Source of the DNA: Candidatus Avelusimicrobium intestinale
GTDB lineage: Bacteria > Elusimicrobiota > Elusimicrobia > Elusimicrobiales > Elusimicrobiaceae
NCBI GenBank assembly: GCA_902765225.1
Contig: CACWYV010000003.1
Coordinates: 124,001-188,000 of the forward strand
Direction: 5' to 3'
Length of the DNA stretch: 64,000 nucleotides
The notes beneath the pieces are model-generated. The model did no database searches. It was given only the letters and a program-made list of their open reading frames with translations, and was not told where the DNA came from. Below are positions 32,379-41,652 of this stretch, piece after piece; positions within the stretch are counted from its first letter, which is position 1; every line of letters begins with the position of its first letter. A program made the translations under genes and the position numbers.

Positions 32379-33971
32379 TCAACAGAACCACGGATACCAT
32401 TTGTCCCGGTCCCGGACGTTAATTAACAGGGAAAGTACTAACATATCCCGGGCGGAAATGGCCTGCGGTTTATCCAGTTGGCATGTGGAACAATTAAAGA
32501 ATGCGTGGTCGTTAAGCAATACGCCGGTGCTGTCCATTGGTCCGCGGATGGTATAATCGGCGCGGAAAAAACCCCACAAATGGCCGAATAAATGGCGCAG
32601 GAAAGAGCGTTTGCCGTGACGTTCTTGTACATCCGCCAGAATATGTCCTTGGGCGTTACGCAGTTGCCAGGTATGGTATCGGGTAAAACGTTGGCGGGTA
32701 GCGGTGAGTACTTCGCGGGAGCGGGAAAAATAAATATCATAGCGCTCCTGTTGGAAACCGGCCCGTATTTGTAAGATACAAGCGGCCTCTTGTCCTTTAT
32801 TGTCAAACAGGACAATTTCCCGCAGGGTCACTTGCGACCAAATTGCCCCGCCGATCAGTACTACGACTCCCAACGGCAAAAAGAAGGAGCCGGCTCCGTA
32901 CATAATCGTGTATAACCAACCGGGCAAGCGGATGGCTTGGGAATTGTCCAACAGCCCCGTCAGCGCTAAAAGAAAACAAGTCCCGGTAATAATTACAATA
33001 CCCGCACTGAATAGGATACTATCCCAGCGGTCTGCCAAAGACGTTAAAATGTGTCCTTGGTTATCTTTGGCACGGAAAATGACGGATGGAGTTCCGTAGA
33101 GCCGGGAGATACGAATGGGATAGAGCGAGTGGGGATTGGCCGGCGGTAAGTTAGGTTTACCGTGTACAAAACCCCGGATAACCAACGCGCCGCACACAAA
33201 GAGAAGAAACAAAAGCCCCAATACAACAAACGTATCAAACCATCGACCCAGCCAACGAATGTAACGCGGCATACGCGGGGAAACAAGGGTGTTGGAGGAG
33301 GGGGTTGTTAAGTTATTCTCCTCTTCTTCCAACACGCTGGGTTCGCCGATTTCTTCCGTAGGCGTCGGAGCAACGGGGGCCTCAATGGTTACTTGGGCTA
33401 CGTCGGGCAATGCATCAATCTCGTAAGCGCGTGAATCTGCTAAATTCAGTTCCATGGCTTGTGGGTGGGAGGGAGGTTCTTCGTTGCTGGCGGGTAAGAG
33501 GAAAGAGAAAATCAATTCTGTTTCCGCGTCGGTCAAATCTTGGGAAGTGATGTGATAGGCCTTATTTTGGATTAAAAAATACCCGGAACTGGAGTCCACG
33601 TTGTTGTCCGTAAAACTGAGATACAACAAGGTGGCCCCTCCTTCCAAAGAAAGGCGTTTTACATTCTCATCACCGTAAGTACCGCTGGGAGTTTGCAGGT
33701 GTTTGCGTTCTAACTCTTTTAGTTCTTTGTTAATTTGCTTTTCTATGCAGGATTTATTGCTACAGGAAAACGGTTTTACGTCCAGCCGGGCCGGCGGTTT
33801 TTCTAACGATAGCACGCTGCGCGCTAACGGACGGGACGCCGGGCGCCAACCGGCCGGCATATCCAGCGTGAACATATTGTCGGAAGAGGAAAAAACAGCA
33901 GCCCGCCCTACCGGCACGGCCATCATGCATACGGCCAATCCTATTAAAAAGTATCCAATCCTGCGTCCCAT
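32379..33971 (-). CDS. Hypothetical membrane protein with exported N-terminal domain
   Basis: 530 residues. Signal peptide (IGYFLIGLAVCMMAVPVGRA), a soluble domain of about 150 residues beginning SSSDNMFTLDMPAGW, a pattern seen in PsbP-like or DUF1795 lipid-binding domains, then an acidic Pro-rich stretch (about 180-225) and three hydrophobic segments (LGLLFLLFVCGALVI, ILFSAGIVIITGTCFLLAL, FFLPLGVVVLIGGAIW). The last 130 residues are cytosolic, beta-rich, and resemble a phospholipid-scramblase/LURP-like fold only in outline. No firm family; probably lineage-specific envelope protein. Confidence 0.55.
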   Translation of the reverse strand: MGRRIGYFLIGLAVCMMAVPVGRAAVFSSSDNMFTLDMPAGWRPASRPLARSVLSLEKPPARLDVKPFSCSNKSCIEKQINKELKELERKHLQTPSGTYGDENVKRLSLEGGATLLYLSFTDNNVDSSSGYFLIQNKAYHITSQDLTDAETELIFSFLLPASNEEPPSHPQAMELNLADSRAYEIDALPDVAQVTIEAPVAPTPTEEIGEPSVLEEEENNLTTPSSNTLVSPRMPRYIRWLGRWFDTFVVLGLLFLLFVCGALVIRGFVHGKPNLPPANPHSLYPIRISRLYGTPSVIFRAKDNQGHILTSLADRWDSILFSAGIVIITGTCFLLALTGLLDNSQAIRLPGWLYTIMYGAGSFFLPLGVVVLIGGAIWSQVTLREIVLFDNKGQEAACILQIRAGFQQERYDIYFSRSREVLTATRQRFTRYHTWQLRNAQGHILADVQERHGKRSFLRHLFGHLWGFFRADYTIRGPMDSTGVLLNDHAFFNCSTCQLDKPQAISARDMLVLSLLINVRDRDKWYPWFC

Positions 33972-34109
33972 ATTTCTTCATTATAGTAAATTCTAACTTC
34001 TTGTGTTGGGCTTTACGCGTGGGGGTAGAGAGGAGAAGAATTTAGGGTGGCACACCACGGGGAAAAAGTGTTATCATATATAAAAGGTTTTTCAGGGGAG
34101 AATATTGCT

Positions 34110-35171
34110 ATGGCTTTTGAACAAATTAGACACAACCGCCTCCAGGCCGTGCGCCGTTTGCTTCGGAATTATCATGTATCTTCGTTGATAGTGACGCACC
34201 ACATAGACCAGTTTTACGTGTCCGGTTTTTCTTTCTATCCGCAGGAGTCTGTTTTTGTTATTTCTCCCAAATCCATGGCGTGTTTTACCCGGGCGCTTTA
34301 CCAAGAGCCGTTCGGCCGCTTCGCTCCGGAAGTAGAAGTGTTTCCGTGCGATGAAGGCCAACTGGAGGCGGCCCTGGCATATGTACGTCAAAGGAAACTT
34401 TCCTCCGTCGGTTTTGATGCCGCTAAGGAAGGATACCTGTCCGGCAAAAAAATGCGCGAAGCCGGCTGTGTGGAATTGCCCAGTTTGATTTCTTCTTTGC
34501 GCGAAACGAAGGATGCGGATGAGCTGAAGAAAATACGGGAGGCTTGCCGCATTGCCTACAACGCCTACGAGTACGTCAAACCGCGTGTCAAAACAGGCAT
34601 GATGGAGTGTGAAGTAGCGGCGATGTTGGAAGGCTTTATGCAAACGCGGGGATCTATGGGTACGCCTTTTCCAACCATTGTTGCTTTTGGCGAGAACGGA
34701 GCCAACCCGCACTACAAAACCGGCACGCGCGTGCTGAAAAAAGAGGATGCTATCTTGTTAGATTTTGGTTGTATTTACAAAGGATACACATCGGATATTT
34801 CACGTTGTTGGTGGCATGGACGGCGTGAACCCGGTGAATATACGAAAATTTGGAAAATTGTAGATAACGCCCGCCGCACGGGTGTGAAGACGGCTCGCAT
34901 CGGAACGCCGACTAAACAAGTGGATGCCGCCGCCCGCGGAGTGATTGAAAAAGCCGGTTACGGGGTTTATTTTACCCACCGCACAGGGCACGGCATTGGT
35001 ATTGAAAACCACGAGGAGCCGTGTAACAGCCCGCAGTCCAAAGCCGTTTTAGTGGCAGGAAATGTGTTTTCGGTAGAGCCGGGGATTTACCTTCCCGGAA
35101 AGTTTGGGGTACGGTTAGAAGACACGGTAGTGGCTACTAAAACCGGGCCTAAAATTTACACAAAGAAATGA
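34110..35171 (+). CDS. M24 aminopeptidase (Xaa-Pro peptidase family), copy A
   Basis: 353 residues from the ATG at 34110, which has AGGGGAGA in place; an upstream GTG at 34047 is unsupported. Creatinase-like N domain (about 1-125), then the pita-bread domain with all five metal ligands: LLDFGCIYKGYTSDISR (two Asp), TGHGIGIENHE (His), VEPGIYLP (Glu), RLEDTVV (Glu). Releases N-terminal residues, often before proline. The stop overlaps the start of a paralogue by four bases, a tandem duplication. Confidence 0.9.
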   Translation: MAFEQIRHNRLQAVRRLLRNYHVSSLIVTHHIDQFYVSGFSFYPQESVFVISPKSMACFTRALYQEPFGRFAPEVEVFPCDEGQLEAALAYVRQRKLSSVGFDAAKEGYLSGKKMREAGCVELPSLISSLRETKDADELKKIREACRIAYNAYEYVKPRVKTGMMECEVAAMLEGFMQTRGSMGTPFPTIVAFGENGANPHYKTGTRVLKKEDAILLDFGCIYKGYTSDISRCWWHGRREPGEYTKIWKIVDNARRTGVKTARIGTPTKQVDAAARGVIEKAGYGVYFTHRTGHGIGIENHEEPCNSPQSKAVLVAGNVFSVEPGIYLPGKFGVRLEDTVVATKTGPKIYTKK

Positions 35172-36247
35172 GCGAAATTTGTATGAATAATAGTAACTTA
35201 TCGGCTAAACGTATGCGGGATTTCCGCCGGGTACTCCGGGATGCGGGAATAGAGGGGTATATCACTGTTTCGGCGGTGGAACAGCGGTATTTGTCCGGCA
35301 TTGAGTTATCAGGGGGTGAAGCCGTTTTTCTCATTACGCCTACGAAAGCTTACTGTATTACCAAAAAGTTGATTGTCAGTAAAATGGTTCCCGCCCGTGC
35401 CTTTCTGAAGACGGAAGATGTACCGTTTGGAACGATGTTAGACGGGGCTTTAAAAAAGATTAAACAACTGGGTTTAAAACGGGTTGCTTTTGATCCGGCC
35501 CAAGTAGATTTTTTAACCGGGCAAGCATTGGTGCGTGCCGGACTTTCGCGTGCGGAAGGACTGTTGGGGGAAATGCGTAAAAGCAAATATCCCGACGAAC
35601 TGGCCAAATTGCGTAAGGCCTGTAAAATTGCGTGGGAAGCGTTTGTTGAAGTGAAACCGAAAATCAAAACCGGTATCACGGAAGAGGCGGTGCGGATTTT
35701 AATGGCCGAGGCCATGATTCACCGCGGGGCGGATAGCGTGCCTTTCAATATTGTTTGTTTCGGGGAAAATACAGCGGACGCGCATCATATGCCTGCCAAA
35801 ACGCGCAAATTGAAAGCCAACGAAGCGGTCTTAATGGATTTTGGATGCTTTTATGAGGGATATACTTCCGATATGACCCGCAGTTGGTGGCACGGTAACC
35901 AAGAGCCGGCGTTGTATTCGCAGATTTGGAAATTAGTAGATAGAGCCCGTCAGGCCGGAGTAAAAACCTTGCACGCGGGCGTTACAGCCGGAGCCGTGGA
36001 TAAAGCTGCCCGCGATGTAATTGAAGCAGCCGGATACGGGAAAGAGTTTTTCCATACGACCGGGCATGGCATTGGGTTAGTGGTACATGATGCGCCGATT
36101 CTGCGTAGCGGTTCGCCGATTACCCTGCCGGAAAATGCCGTGGTTACGGTAGAACCGGGCGTTTATTTTTCCGGGAAATGGGGAATCCGGTTGGAAGATA
36201 GTTTTTGGGTTACTAAAACAGGTTCCAAAAAATTGACACAAAAATAA
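35168..36247 (+). CDS. M24 aminopeptidase (Xaa-Pro peptidase family), copy B
   Basis: 359 residues; paralogue of the preceding gene with the same domain order. Metal ligands are conserved: LMDFGCFYEGYTSDMTR, TGHGIGLVVHD, VEPGVYFSGKW, RLEDSFWV. Start at 35168 overlaps the previous stop; a second ATG at 35183 is possible. Divergence is strongest in the N-terminal domain, which shapes specificity, so the pair may split substrates or form a heterodimer. Followed 31 bases later by the gene for EF-P, a common neighbour of Xaa-Pro peptidases and consistent with a proline theme. Confidence 0.9.
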   Translation: MSEICMNNSNLSAKRMRDFRRVLRDAGIEGYITVSAVEQRYLSGIELSGGEAVFLITPTKAYCITKKLIVSKMVPARAFLKTEDVPFGTMLDGALKKIKQLGLKRVAFDPAQVDFLTGQALVRAGLSRAEGLLGEMRKSKYPDELAKLRKACKIAWEAFVEVKPKIKTGITEEAVRILMAEAMIHRGADSVPFNIVCFGENTADAHHMPAKTRKLKANEAVLMDFGCFYEGYTSDMTRSWWHGNQEPALYSQIWKLVDRARQAGVKTLHAGVTAGAVDKAARDVIEAAGYGKEFFHTTGHGIGLVVHDAPILRSGSPITLPENAVVTVEPGVYFSGKWGIRLEDSFWVTKTGSKKLTQK

Positions 36248-36278
36248 TTTCGGGCCCAGCCCGCAAAAGGAGTAAGTT

Positions 36279-36845
36279 ATGTTAAGCACGAACGAATTTA
36301 GAGAAGGACTCATTTTTGAGGACGAGAACGGCCAGTTGGTGGAAATCATTGAATTTCAACATCACCGCAAAAGCCAAGCCCGCGCCGTGGTGCGCGTAAA
36401 ACTGCGCAACATCAATACGGGTTCTGTCATTGAAACGTCCTACCGCCCCGAAGATAAATTTAAAGAAGTGGAAGTGGATAAACGTCCGTTTACCTATTTG
36501 TACACCTCGGGCGATATGGCTACGTTTATGAACGCGGACACGTACGACCAAGTAGAAGTTCCGGTTAGCAAATTGGGCGATTTGACCAAGTATTTAAAAG
36601 ACAATATGGATGCCACCGGTATCTATATTAACGACAAATTGTTCAATGTGGAATTGCCGATTAAAGTGCCGCTTAAAATTGCTTCTACCGTGCCGGGAGT
36701 GAAAGGGGATACGGTAGCCAATACGACGAAGGAAGCAACGTTGGAAACGGGGGCCGTTATCAAAGTGCCGCTTTTTATTAACGAGGGCGATACGGTACTG
36801 GTGGACACCCGCACCGGTAACTATGTGGAACGTGTGGCTGCCTAA
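36279..36845 (+). CDS. efp: Elongation factor P
   Basis: Relieves ribosome stalling at polyproline. 188 residues, three beta-barrel domains. The KOW-like N domain begins STNEFREGLIFED, and the C domain contains LETGAVIKVPLFINEGDTV. The tip loop of domain I reads QHHRKSQARAVVR instead of the usual HVKPGKGQAFVR, so by length-preserving alignment Gln33 occupies the place of the modified Lys. An unmodified or unusually modified EF-P is possible. RBS AAGGAG. The next gene starts within its last 23 bases. Confidence 0.95.
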   Translation: MLSTNEFREGLIFEDENGQLVEIIEFQHHRKSQARAVVRVKLRNINTGSVIETSYRPEDKFKEVEVDKRPFTYLYTSGDMATFMNADTYDQVEVPVSKLGDLTKYLKDNMDATGIYINDKLFNVELPIKVPLKIASTVPGVKGDTVANTTKEATLETGAVIKVPLFINEGDTVLVDTRTGNYVERVAA

Positions 36846-37311
36846 ATTTGATTGGATCAAACGAGCGGCGCTAGGATGTGCGTTGTTGTGTTTCGCAGCC
36901 ACGGGGCTGTGCGCGTTTGATTTGCAGTACGGAGATTTCTTTCGTGTGTCCGGTATTACGTTGGAGGGCGATCGCCCGGTTATGCCGGTCACACGTGGGC
37001 AGTATGTGAATGCCCGTGTGTTGGATGCCGCTACGTTTGAATTTTTAAAGACGTGCCCTTCCGAATGCCGGCAAGACGGCGTGGGTGAAGTGCATTTGTC
37101 GTCCATACGCCAGGCGTTGACTCGGCCGGGCATGTGGATTGCCGGAGTAGCGGTTGACCAAAAATGGTTGCTCACATTTTTGGTATTTGAGAACGAGCAT
37201 GGCATCGGCGTGGTGGTTCCTGAGCCGATAACCGTGCTCAGCAACGATTGGTCTTTACGGGTGGAACGCTTATTGGAAGCGGGCGTGCAAGAAGCCAAAC
37301 AGGGGAAGTAA
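36823..37311 (+). CDS. Small exported protein of unknown function
   Basis: 162 residues. N-terminal signal peptide with an Ala/Cys-rich core (AALGCALLCFAATGLCA), cleaved before FDLQYG. The mature domain of about 130 residues has mixed beta pattern and two cysteines (KTCPSECR) that could form a disulfide in the periplasm. The ATG at 36823 lies inside the efp end; a GTG at 36832 is an alternative. Coupled upstream to efp and, 2 bases downstream, to the DUF192 gene. No family recognised. Confidence 0.6.
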   Translation: MWNVWLPKFDWIKRAALGCALLCFAATGLCAFDLQYGDFFRVSGITLEGDRPVMPVTRGQYVNARVLDAATFEFLKTCPSECRQDGVGEVHLSSIRQALTRPGMWIAGVAVDQKWLLTFLVFENEHGIGVVVPEPITVLSNDWSLRVERLLEAGVQEAKQGK

Positions 37312-37313
37312 GT

Positions 37314-37688
37314 ATGCAATGTGTGGTACAACGCAGTGGGGTGGAATTAGCTAATCAGGTAGAAAAAGCGAATACATTTTTTACTCGGTTAACAGGGCTG
37401 ATGTTCCGCCGTCAGTTAGCACCGGGGTGTGGGCTATTGTTATGGCCTTGTCCGCAAATTCATACGTGGTTTATGCGTTTTGCCATTGATGCTGTTTTTT
37501 GTGATAAGGAAGGAACGGTTTTGTTCGTGCAGGAAAATATGAAACCGTGGCGGTGGGGACGGTTTGTGCGGGGGAGTTATTACACGCTTGAACTGCCCGG
37601 AGGAAGTTTGAAGGGAAATGTGCAAAAAGGGGATACGCTTCTTTTTGCGGAGAATTTAAAACCAGGTTGTACAGGGGAGAAAAAATGA
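37314..37688 (+). CDS. DUF192 family protein
   Basis: 124 residues from ATG 37314 (GGGGAAGTAAG upstream). It matches DUF192: FFTRLTGLMFRRQL, then GLLLWPCPQIHTWFMRFAID with the typical MRF-x-ID core, DAVFCDKEGTVLFVQENMKPW and VLELPGG-like text (TLELPGGSLKGN). DUF192 proteins are small beta-structures of unknown biochemical role, sometimes exported; this one has no signal peptide. Overlaps the next gene by four bases. Confidence 0.85.
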   Translation: MQCVVQRSGVELANQVEKANTFFTRLTGLMFRRQLAPGCGLLLWPCPQIHTWFMRFAIDAVFCDKEGTVLFVQENMKPWRWGRFVRGSYYTLELPGGSLKGNVQKGDTLLFAENLKPGCTGEKK

Positions 37689-38452
37689 ACATCAAGCGAG
37701 TGCTAATGGGGGTATTGGTTGGGGTTTTGTGGACGGTGCCGGCGGCGGCGCACGGCCATTGGGATGATTTTGGGGACTATGTTTCCCAAAACAATATGCG
37801 TGCTTTTACCAAAGATTTGGGAGGCATGATCGGTTCGGGTACTTATACCACCGGTCGTATTTTGGGATGGGGTGGCTTTCAAATCGGTCCGCGTGCGGGA
37901 ATGTTGTTTAAGATGAGTCAAGCCCAGGGAAACACAGAGGCCGAGCGCAACCAAACAGCGTTGGGCGACCGTGATGAAGTGGGGGCCATGTTTAATCCGT
38001 GGATACAGGCCGATATCGGGATGCCGTTTCGCATTGACGGTTTTATCCGGGCGAGTAGTTTCCAAGGATTGACGATTGCCGGCGGTGGTTTGCGTTGGGG
38101 CATTACACGCCCCAGTGAGGAGTTGGGTTCCTTACAGCCAATGTTGGTGTTGGCCGCGCATAGTGCCAGCGCGCAGGATTTTTCCGCTTCCCATTATAAT
38201 GCCAGCTTGGTGCTTTCCATGAAATTCAAATATTTTGTGCCGTATATCGGTGGGGGAGTAGATTATACAACGCTGACGGCCGGAAATGGAGTGGCCGATG
38301 TGACCGTGCGCAACGAGCGCGAACATGCAGCCACGGCCCGGGCCACGGCGGGGTTTAATTTCAAATTGCCGTCTTATATGGACTTAAGTTTGGCGGCTAA
38401 CTATGCCCACTACGGCATGGGCGCGGAAGCGTCTTTGTCGCTACGCTTCTAA
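37685..38452 (+). CDS. Predicted outer-membrane beta-barrel protein
   Basis: 255 residues from the ATG at 37685, with AGGGGAGAA upstream. Signal peptide ends at AAAHGHW. The mature part consists of alternating amphipathic strands (RIDGFIRASSFQGLTIAGGG, ASLVLSMKFKYFVPYIGGGV) and the last strand ends in Phe (EASLSLRF), the signature recognised by the BAM machinery. Size suggests an 8-10 strand barrel. Function could be porin-like or structural. It closes the efp operon; tRNA-Asn follows. Confidence 0.75.
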   Translation: MNIKRVLMGVLVGVLWTVPAAAHGHWDDFGDYVSQNNMRAFTKDLGGMIGSGTYTTGRILGWGGFQIGPRAGMLFKMSQAQGNTEAERNQTALGDRDEVGAMFNPWIQADIGMPFRIDGFIRASSFQGLTIAGGGLRWGITRPSEELGSLQPMLVLAAHSASAQDFSASHYNASLVLSMKFKYFVPYIGGGVDYTTLTAGNGVADVTVRNEREHAATARATAGFNFKLPSYMDLSLAANYAHYGMGAEASLSLRF

Positions 38453-38518
38453 CGGGATATATATTTACAAACGCAGTAAGATTTATTATAATAATAGTGT
38501 AGTCGTACAACGATTTAT

Positions 38519-38593
38519 TCCCCGATAGCTCAATGGTGGAGCGACCGGCTGTTAACCGGTAGGTTGTAGGTTCGAGTCCTACTCGGGGAGCCA
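38519..38593 (+). tRNA. tRNA-Asn (anticodon GTT), CCA encoded
   Basis: Acceptor TCCCCGA/TCGGGGA, anticodon stem ACCGG/CCGGT around CTGTTAA (anticodon GTT), T loop TTCGAGT, discriminator G, then CCA at 38591-38593. All arms pair by eye. It has its own terminator just after. Confidence 0.96.
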
Positions 38594-38600
38594 TATAAGA

Positions 38601-38632
38601 AACTCCCTCAACTTTCGTTGAGGGAGTTTTTA
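38601..38632 (+). terminator. Terminator of tRNA-Asn
   Basis: Perfect 12-bp stem (38601-38612 with 38617-38628), loop TTTC, then T run. Confidence 0.92.
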
Positions 38633-38664
38633 TATGCACAAGAGCGGGCCCACAAAAAAAACCG

Positions 38665-41541
38665 TTACGATTTTTCCGGGTGGGTTTTTAGATATGTTTG
38701 TACGGCATCCAGTTCCGGTTTTAAATATTTACCGGTGTACGATTTAGCACACTTGGCCACGTCGGCCGGAGTCCCTTCGCAAACGATTTGCCCGCCTTTG
38801 TCGCCACCTTCCGGTCCTAAATCAATGATCCAATCGGCCGTTTTAATTACGTCCAAATTGTGTTCAATGATGAGGACCGTGTTCCCACGGTCGGCTAAGT
38901 CGTGCAGAACGTGTAAGAGTTTATCAATATCGGCAAAGTGTAATCCGGTGGTCGGTTCGTCCAAAATATAGAGCGTATTGCCGGTGCCTTTGCGGGAAAG
39001 TTCATCGGCCAGTTTAACGCGTTGTGCTTCACCGCCGGATAAGGTGGTGGCGGCTTGGCCCAGTTTGATATATCCAAGGCCTACGTCGTGGAGCGTTTGC
39101 AAGTAGCGTTTGATTTTAGGGATGGCATCAAAAAATTCCAACGCTTGCGATACACTTAAGTTCAAAACATCCGCAATACTTTTCCCCTTAAATTTTACTT
39201 GCAAGGTGTCTTCGTTGAACCGTTGTCCGTTACATTCTTCGCACTTTACGTAAATATCGGGTAAGAATTGCATTTGAATTTTTAAAATACCGTCTCCTTG
39301 GCATTTTTCGCACCGCCCGCCTTTGACGTTAAACGAAAACCGCCCCGGTTTATATCCGCGCCGTTTGGCTTCCGGCATTTGCGCAAACAATTCGCGGATG
39401 TGCGAGAATACACCTGTATATGTAGCGGGGTTACTGCGCGGGGTTTTGCCAATAGGGCTTTGATCTACGATAATTACTTTATCAATGTTGTCTAACCCTT
39501 TAATAGCTTTATGCGTGCCGGGTACATCCTTGCCGTCGTAGAATTTACGTGCCAGGGCTTTGTATAAAATTTGATGAACCAGCGTACTCTTGCCGGAACC
39601 GGATACACCGGTAATACACACCAGTTTGCCCAGCGGAATTTTGACATCTATATTTTTTAAGTTAAATTGGCGTGCTCCCTGAATGGTTAAAAATTTACCG
39701 TTTCCTTTGCGTAGGGCGGGGCGTGGCAAAATCAGGTTGCTTCCGTTAAGATACGATGCCGTGAGCGAGGTTTTGTTTTTCAGGAAATCTTTTGTGCTCT
39801 GTTGCGCCATGATTTGCCCGCCGTTTTCTCCGGCGGCTGGGCCGAGTTCTACCACATAATCAGATGCTAAGATAGTATCTTTGTCGTGTTCTACGATAAT
39901 CAGCGTGTTATCCAAATCACGTAAATCTTTTAAGGTGGTAATTAAGCGGTCGTTATCGCGCGGGTGTAAACCGATAGTCGGTTCGTCCAACACGTACAAT
40001 ACGCCCGTCAAGCCCGAGCCGATTTGGGTGGCCAGGTGAATGCGTTGGGCCTCGCCGCCGGAAAGGGTTTGACTCTTGCGGTTGAGGGTTAAATAAGAAA
40101 GCCCGACGCTGTTTAAAAAGTCCAGCCGCGCGCGGATTTCTTTTAATACATCTTTGGCAATAATTGTGTCTTTTTCGGACAAGTGAATTTTGTCAAAAAA
40201 CGCTTTGGCCGCAGATACTTGCATAGAGGTTACTTCATCTATGTTTTTGCCGTCCACTTTCACGGCCAGTGCTTCGGGTTTGAGACGTTTCCCCTGACAA
40301 ACGGGGCACTCAATTTCGCGCATAAAACGTTGGGTGACTTCCTCTTTTACAAAGTCGCTTTCACTCTCGGCCACGCGGCGTTTTAAGTTCGTAATCACCC
40401 CTTCAAATTCTTGTTCTCCGCCGGAGATGATAGACGTATAAGTCGCTCCGCCCGTACCGTACAAAATTAAATCGCGCTGGGCTTTGGAAAGTTTTTTCCA
40501 CGGCGTGGTCATGGAAATATGTTGTTGGCGGCAGACTTGTTTTAACATATCGTAATAGTAACCGCTCCAGGAGTTTTTCCAACGGTGTGTGCGGGTGGTA
40601 ACAGGGTTTTCCCACGCTTCAATGGCGCCTTCGTTTAACGATAATTCCGGATCAGGCACTACCAAGGCTTCATCTACTTCTATTTTCACACCCAGTCCGT
40701 TACATTCCGGGCAAGCGCCGTAAGGCGAATTGAACGAAAACAGCCTCGGCTCTAATTCGCTAAATCCGATGCCGCAATGGGCGCAGGCATTACTTTCGCT
40801 ATAAGTAAAATCTACAGGTTGTTTGCCGGAAGTTTCCAAAATATGGACGAGTCCTTGCGCATATTTAAGCGCGCTTTCCAAACTCTCTATTAAGCGTTCA
40901 CGGTCAAACTCATCTACATAAAATTCATCCACCACCAGTTCAATGGTGTGTTTCTTGTAACGTTCCAGCGTAGGTACGTGGTCTAAAGTGATAACCTCGC
41001 CGTTTACGCGTGCTTTGACGTACCCTTCCTTTTTGAATTTGGCAAACAATTCTTCGTACGTGCCGGCTCGCCCACGTACAACCGGGGATAAGATGTACAA
41101 AGTTTTATCGGCAAATTTATTTAAAATATCCTGGGCGATACCTTGCACGCTCCAAGTTTCCACGGGGCGGCCGCAATGCGGGCAATAACGCTTGCCCACC
41201 CGGGCAAACAATAAACGCAAATAGTCATAAATTTCTGTGACGGTGGAAACGGTAGAACGCGGATTTTTGGAAGGGTTTCTTTGTTCAATGGAAATGGCAG
41301 GGGAAAGACCTTCTATGTGTTCTACGTCGGGCTTTTCCATCAGTTCTAAAAATTGCCGGGCATAGGCGGACATACTTTCCACGTAGCGCCGTTGGCCTTC
41401 TGCATAAATCGTATCAAACGCCAGCGAACTCTTGCCGGAGCCGGATAAACCGGTTACGACCGTCATCTTATCTTTCGGAATTGTTACGGTGATATTTTTG
41501 AGATTATGGCCTTTGGCACCGATTACTTTGATGTATTTCAT
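38665..41541 (-). CDS. uvrA: Excinuclease ABC subunit A
   Basis: DNA damage sensor of nucleotide excision repair. 958 residues, full length. Two ABC modules: Walker A GLSGSGKSSLAFDT near residue 31 and GVSGSGKSTLVHQ near residue 640; signature LSGGEAQRIHLA and LSGGEAQRVKLA; Walker B VLDEPTIGLHP and ILDEPTTGLH. Zinc motifs CPHCGRP, CAHCGIG and CEKCQGDG...CEECNG are present. Monocistronic; no SOS box stood out upstream, though I could not search systematically. Confidence 0.97.
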   Translation of the reverse strand: MKYIKVIGAKGHNLKNITVTIPKDKMTVVTGLSGSGKSSLAFDTIYAEGQRRYVESMSAYARQFLELMEKPDVEHIEGLSPAISIEQRNPSKNPRSTVSTVTEIYDYLRLLFARVGKRYCPHCGRPVETWSVQGIAQDILNKFADKTLYILSPVVRGRAGTYEELFAKFKKEGYVKARVNGEVITLDHVPTLERYKKHTIELVVDEFYVDEFDRERLIESLESALKYAQGLVHILETSGKQPVDFTYSESNACAHCGIGFSELEPRLFSFNSPYGACPECNGLGVKIEVDEALVVPDPELSLNEGAIEAWENPVTTRTHRWKNSWSGYYYDMLKQVCRQQHISMTTPWKKLSKAQRDLILYGTGGATYTSIISGGEQEFEGVITNLKRRVAESESDFVKEEVTQRFMREIECPVCQGKRLKPEALAVKVDGKNIDEVTSMQVSAAKAFFDKIHLSEKDTIIAKDVLKEIRARLDFLNSVGLSYLTLNRKSQTLSGGEAQRIHLATQIGSGLTGVLYVLDEPTIGLHPRDNDRLITTLKDLRDLDNTLIIVEHDKDTILASDYVVELGPAAGENGGQIMAQQSTKDFLKNKTSLTASYLNGSNLILPRPALRKGNGKFLTIQGARQFNLKNIDVKIPLGKLVCITGVSGSGKSTLVHQILYKALARKFYDGKDVPGTHKAIKGLDNIDKVIIVDQSPIGKTPRSNPATYTGVFSHIRELFAQMPEAKRRGYKPGRFSFNVKGGRCEKCQGDGILKIQMQFLPDIYVKCEECNGQRFNEDTLQVKFKGKSIADVLNLSVSQALEFFDAIPKIKRYLQTLHDVGLGYIKLGQAATTLSGGEAQRVKLADELSRKGTGNTLYILDEPTTGLHFADIDKLLHVLHDLADRGNTVLIIEHNLDVIKTADWIIDLGPEGGDKGGQIVCEGTPADVAKCAKSYTGKYLKPELDAVQTYLKTHPEKS

Positions 41542-41652
41542 ACCTGGTTCCCTATTTGTAACGGTTAATGAAGATCTGTCAACGGAGAAAAGTATTCCTT
41601 TTTCTTAAATAAATTATATAATTTATGGGAGTAATTGTTCCAGGAGTTTGCC

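Noticed and set aside
41103-41115. A third copy of the Fic operator half-site (TTATCGGCAAA)
   Set aside because: It lies inside uvrA coding sequence with no partner arm or promoter, so it is probably chance.
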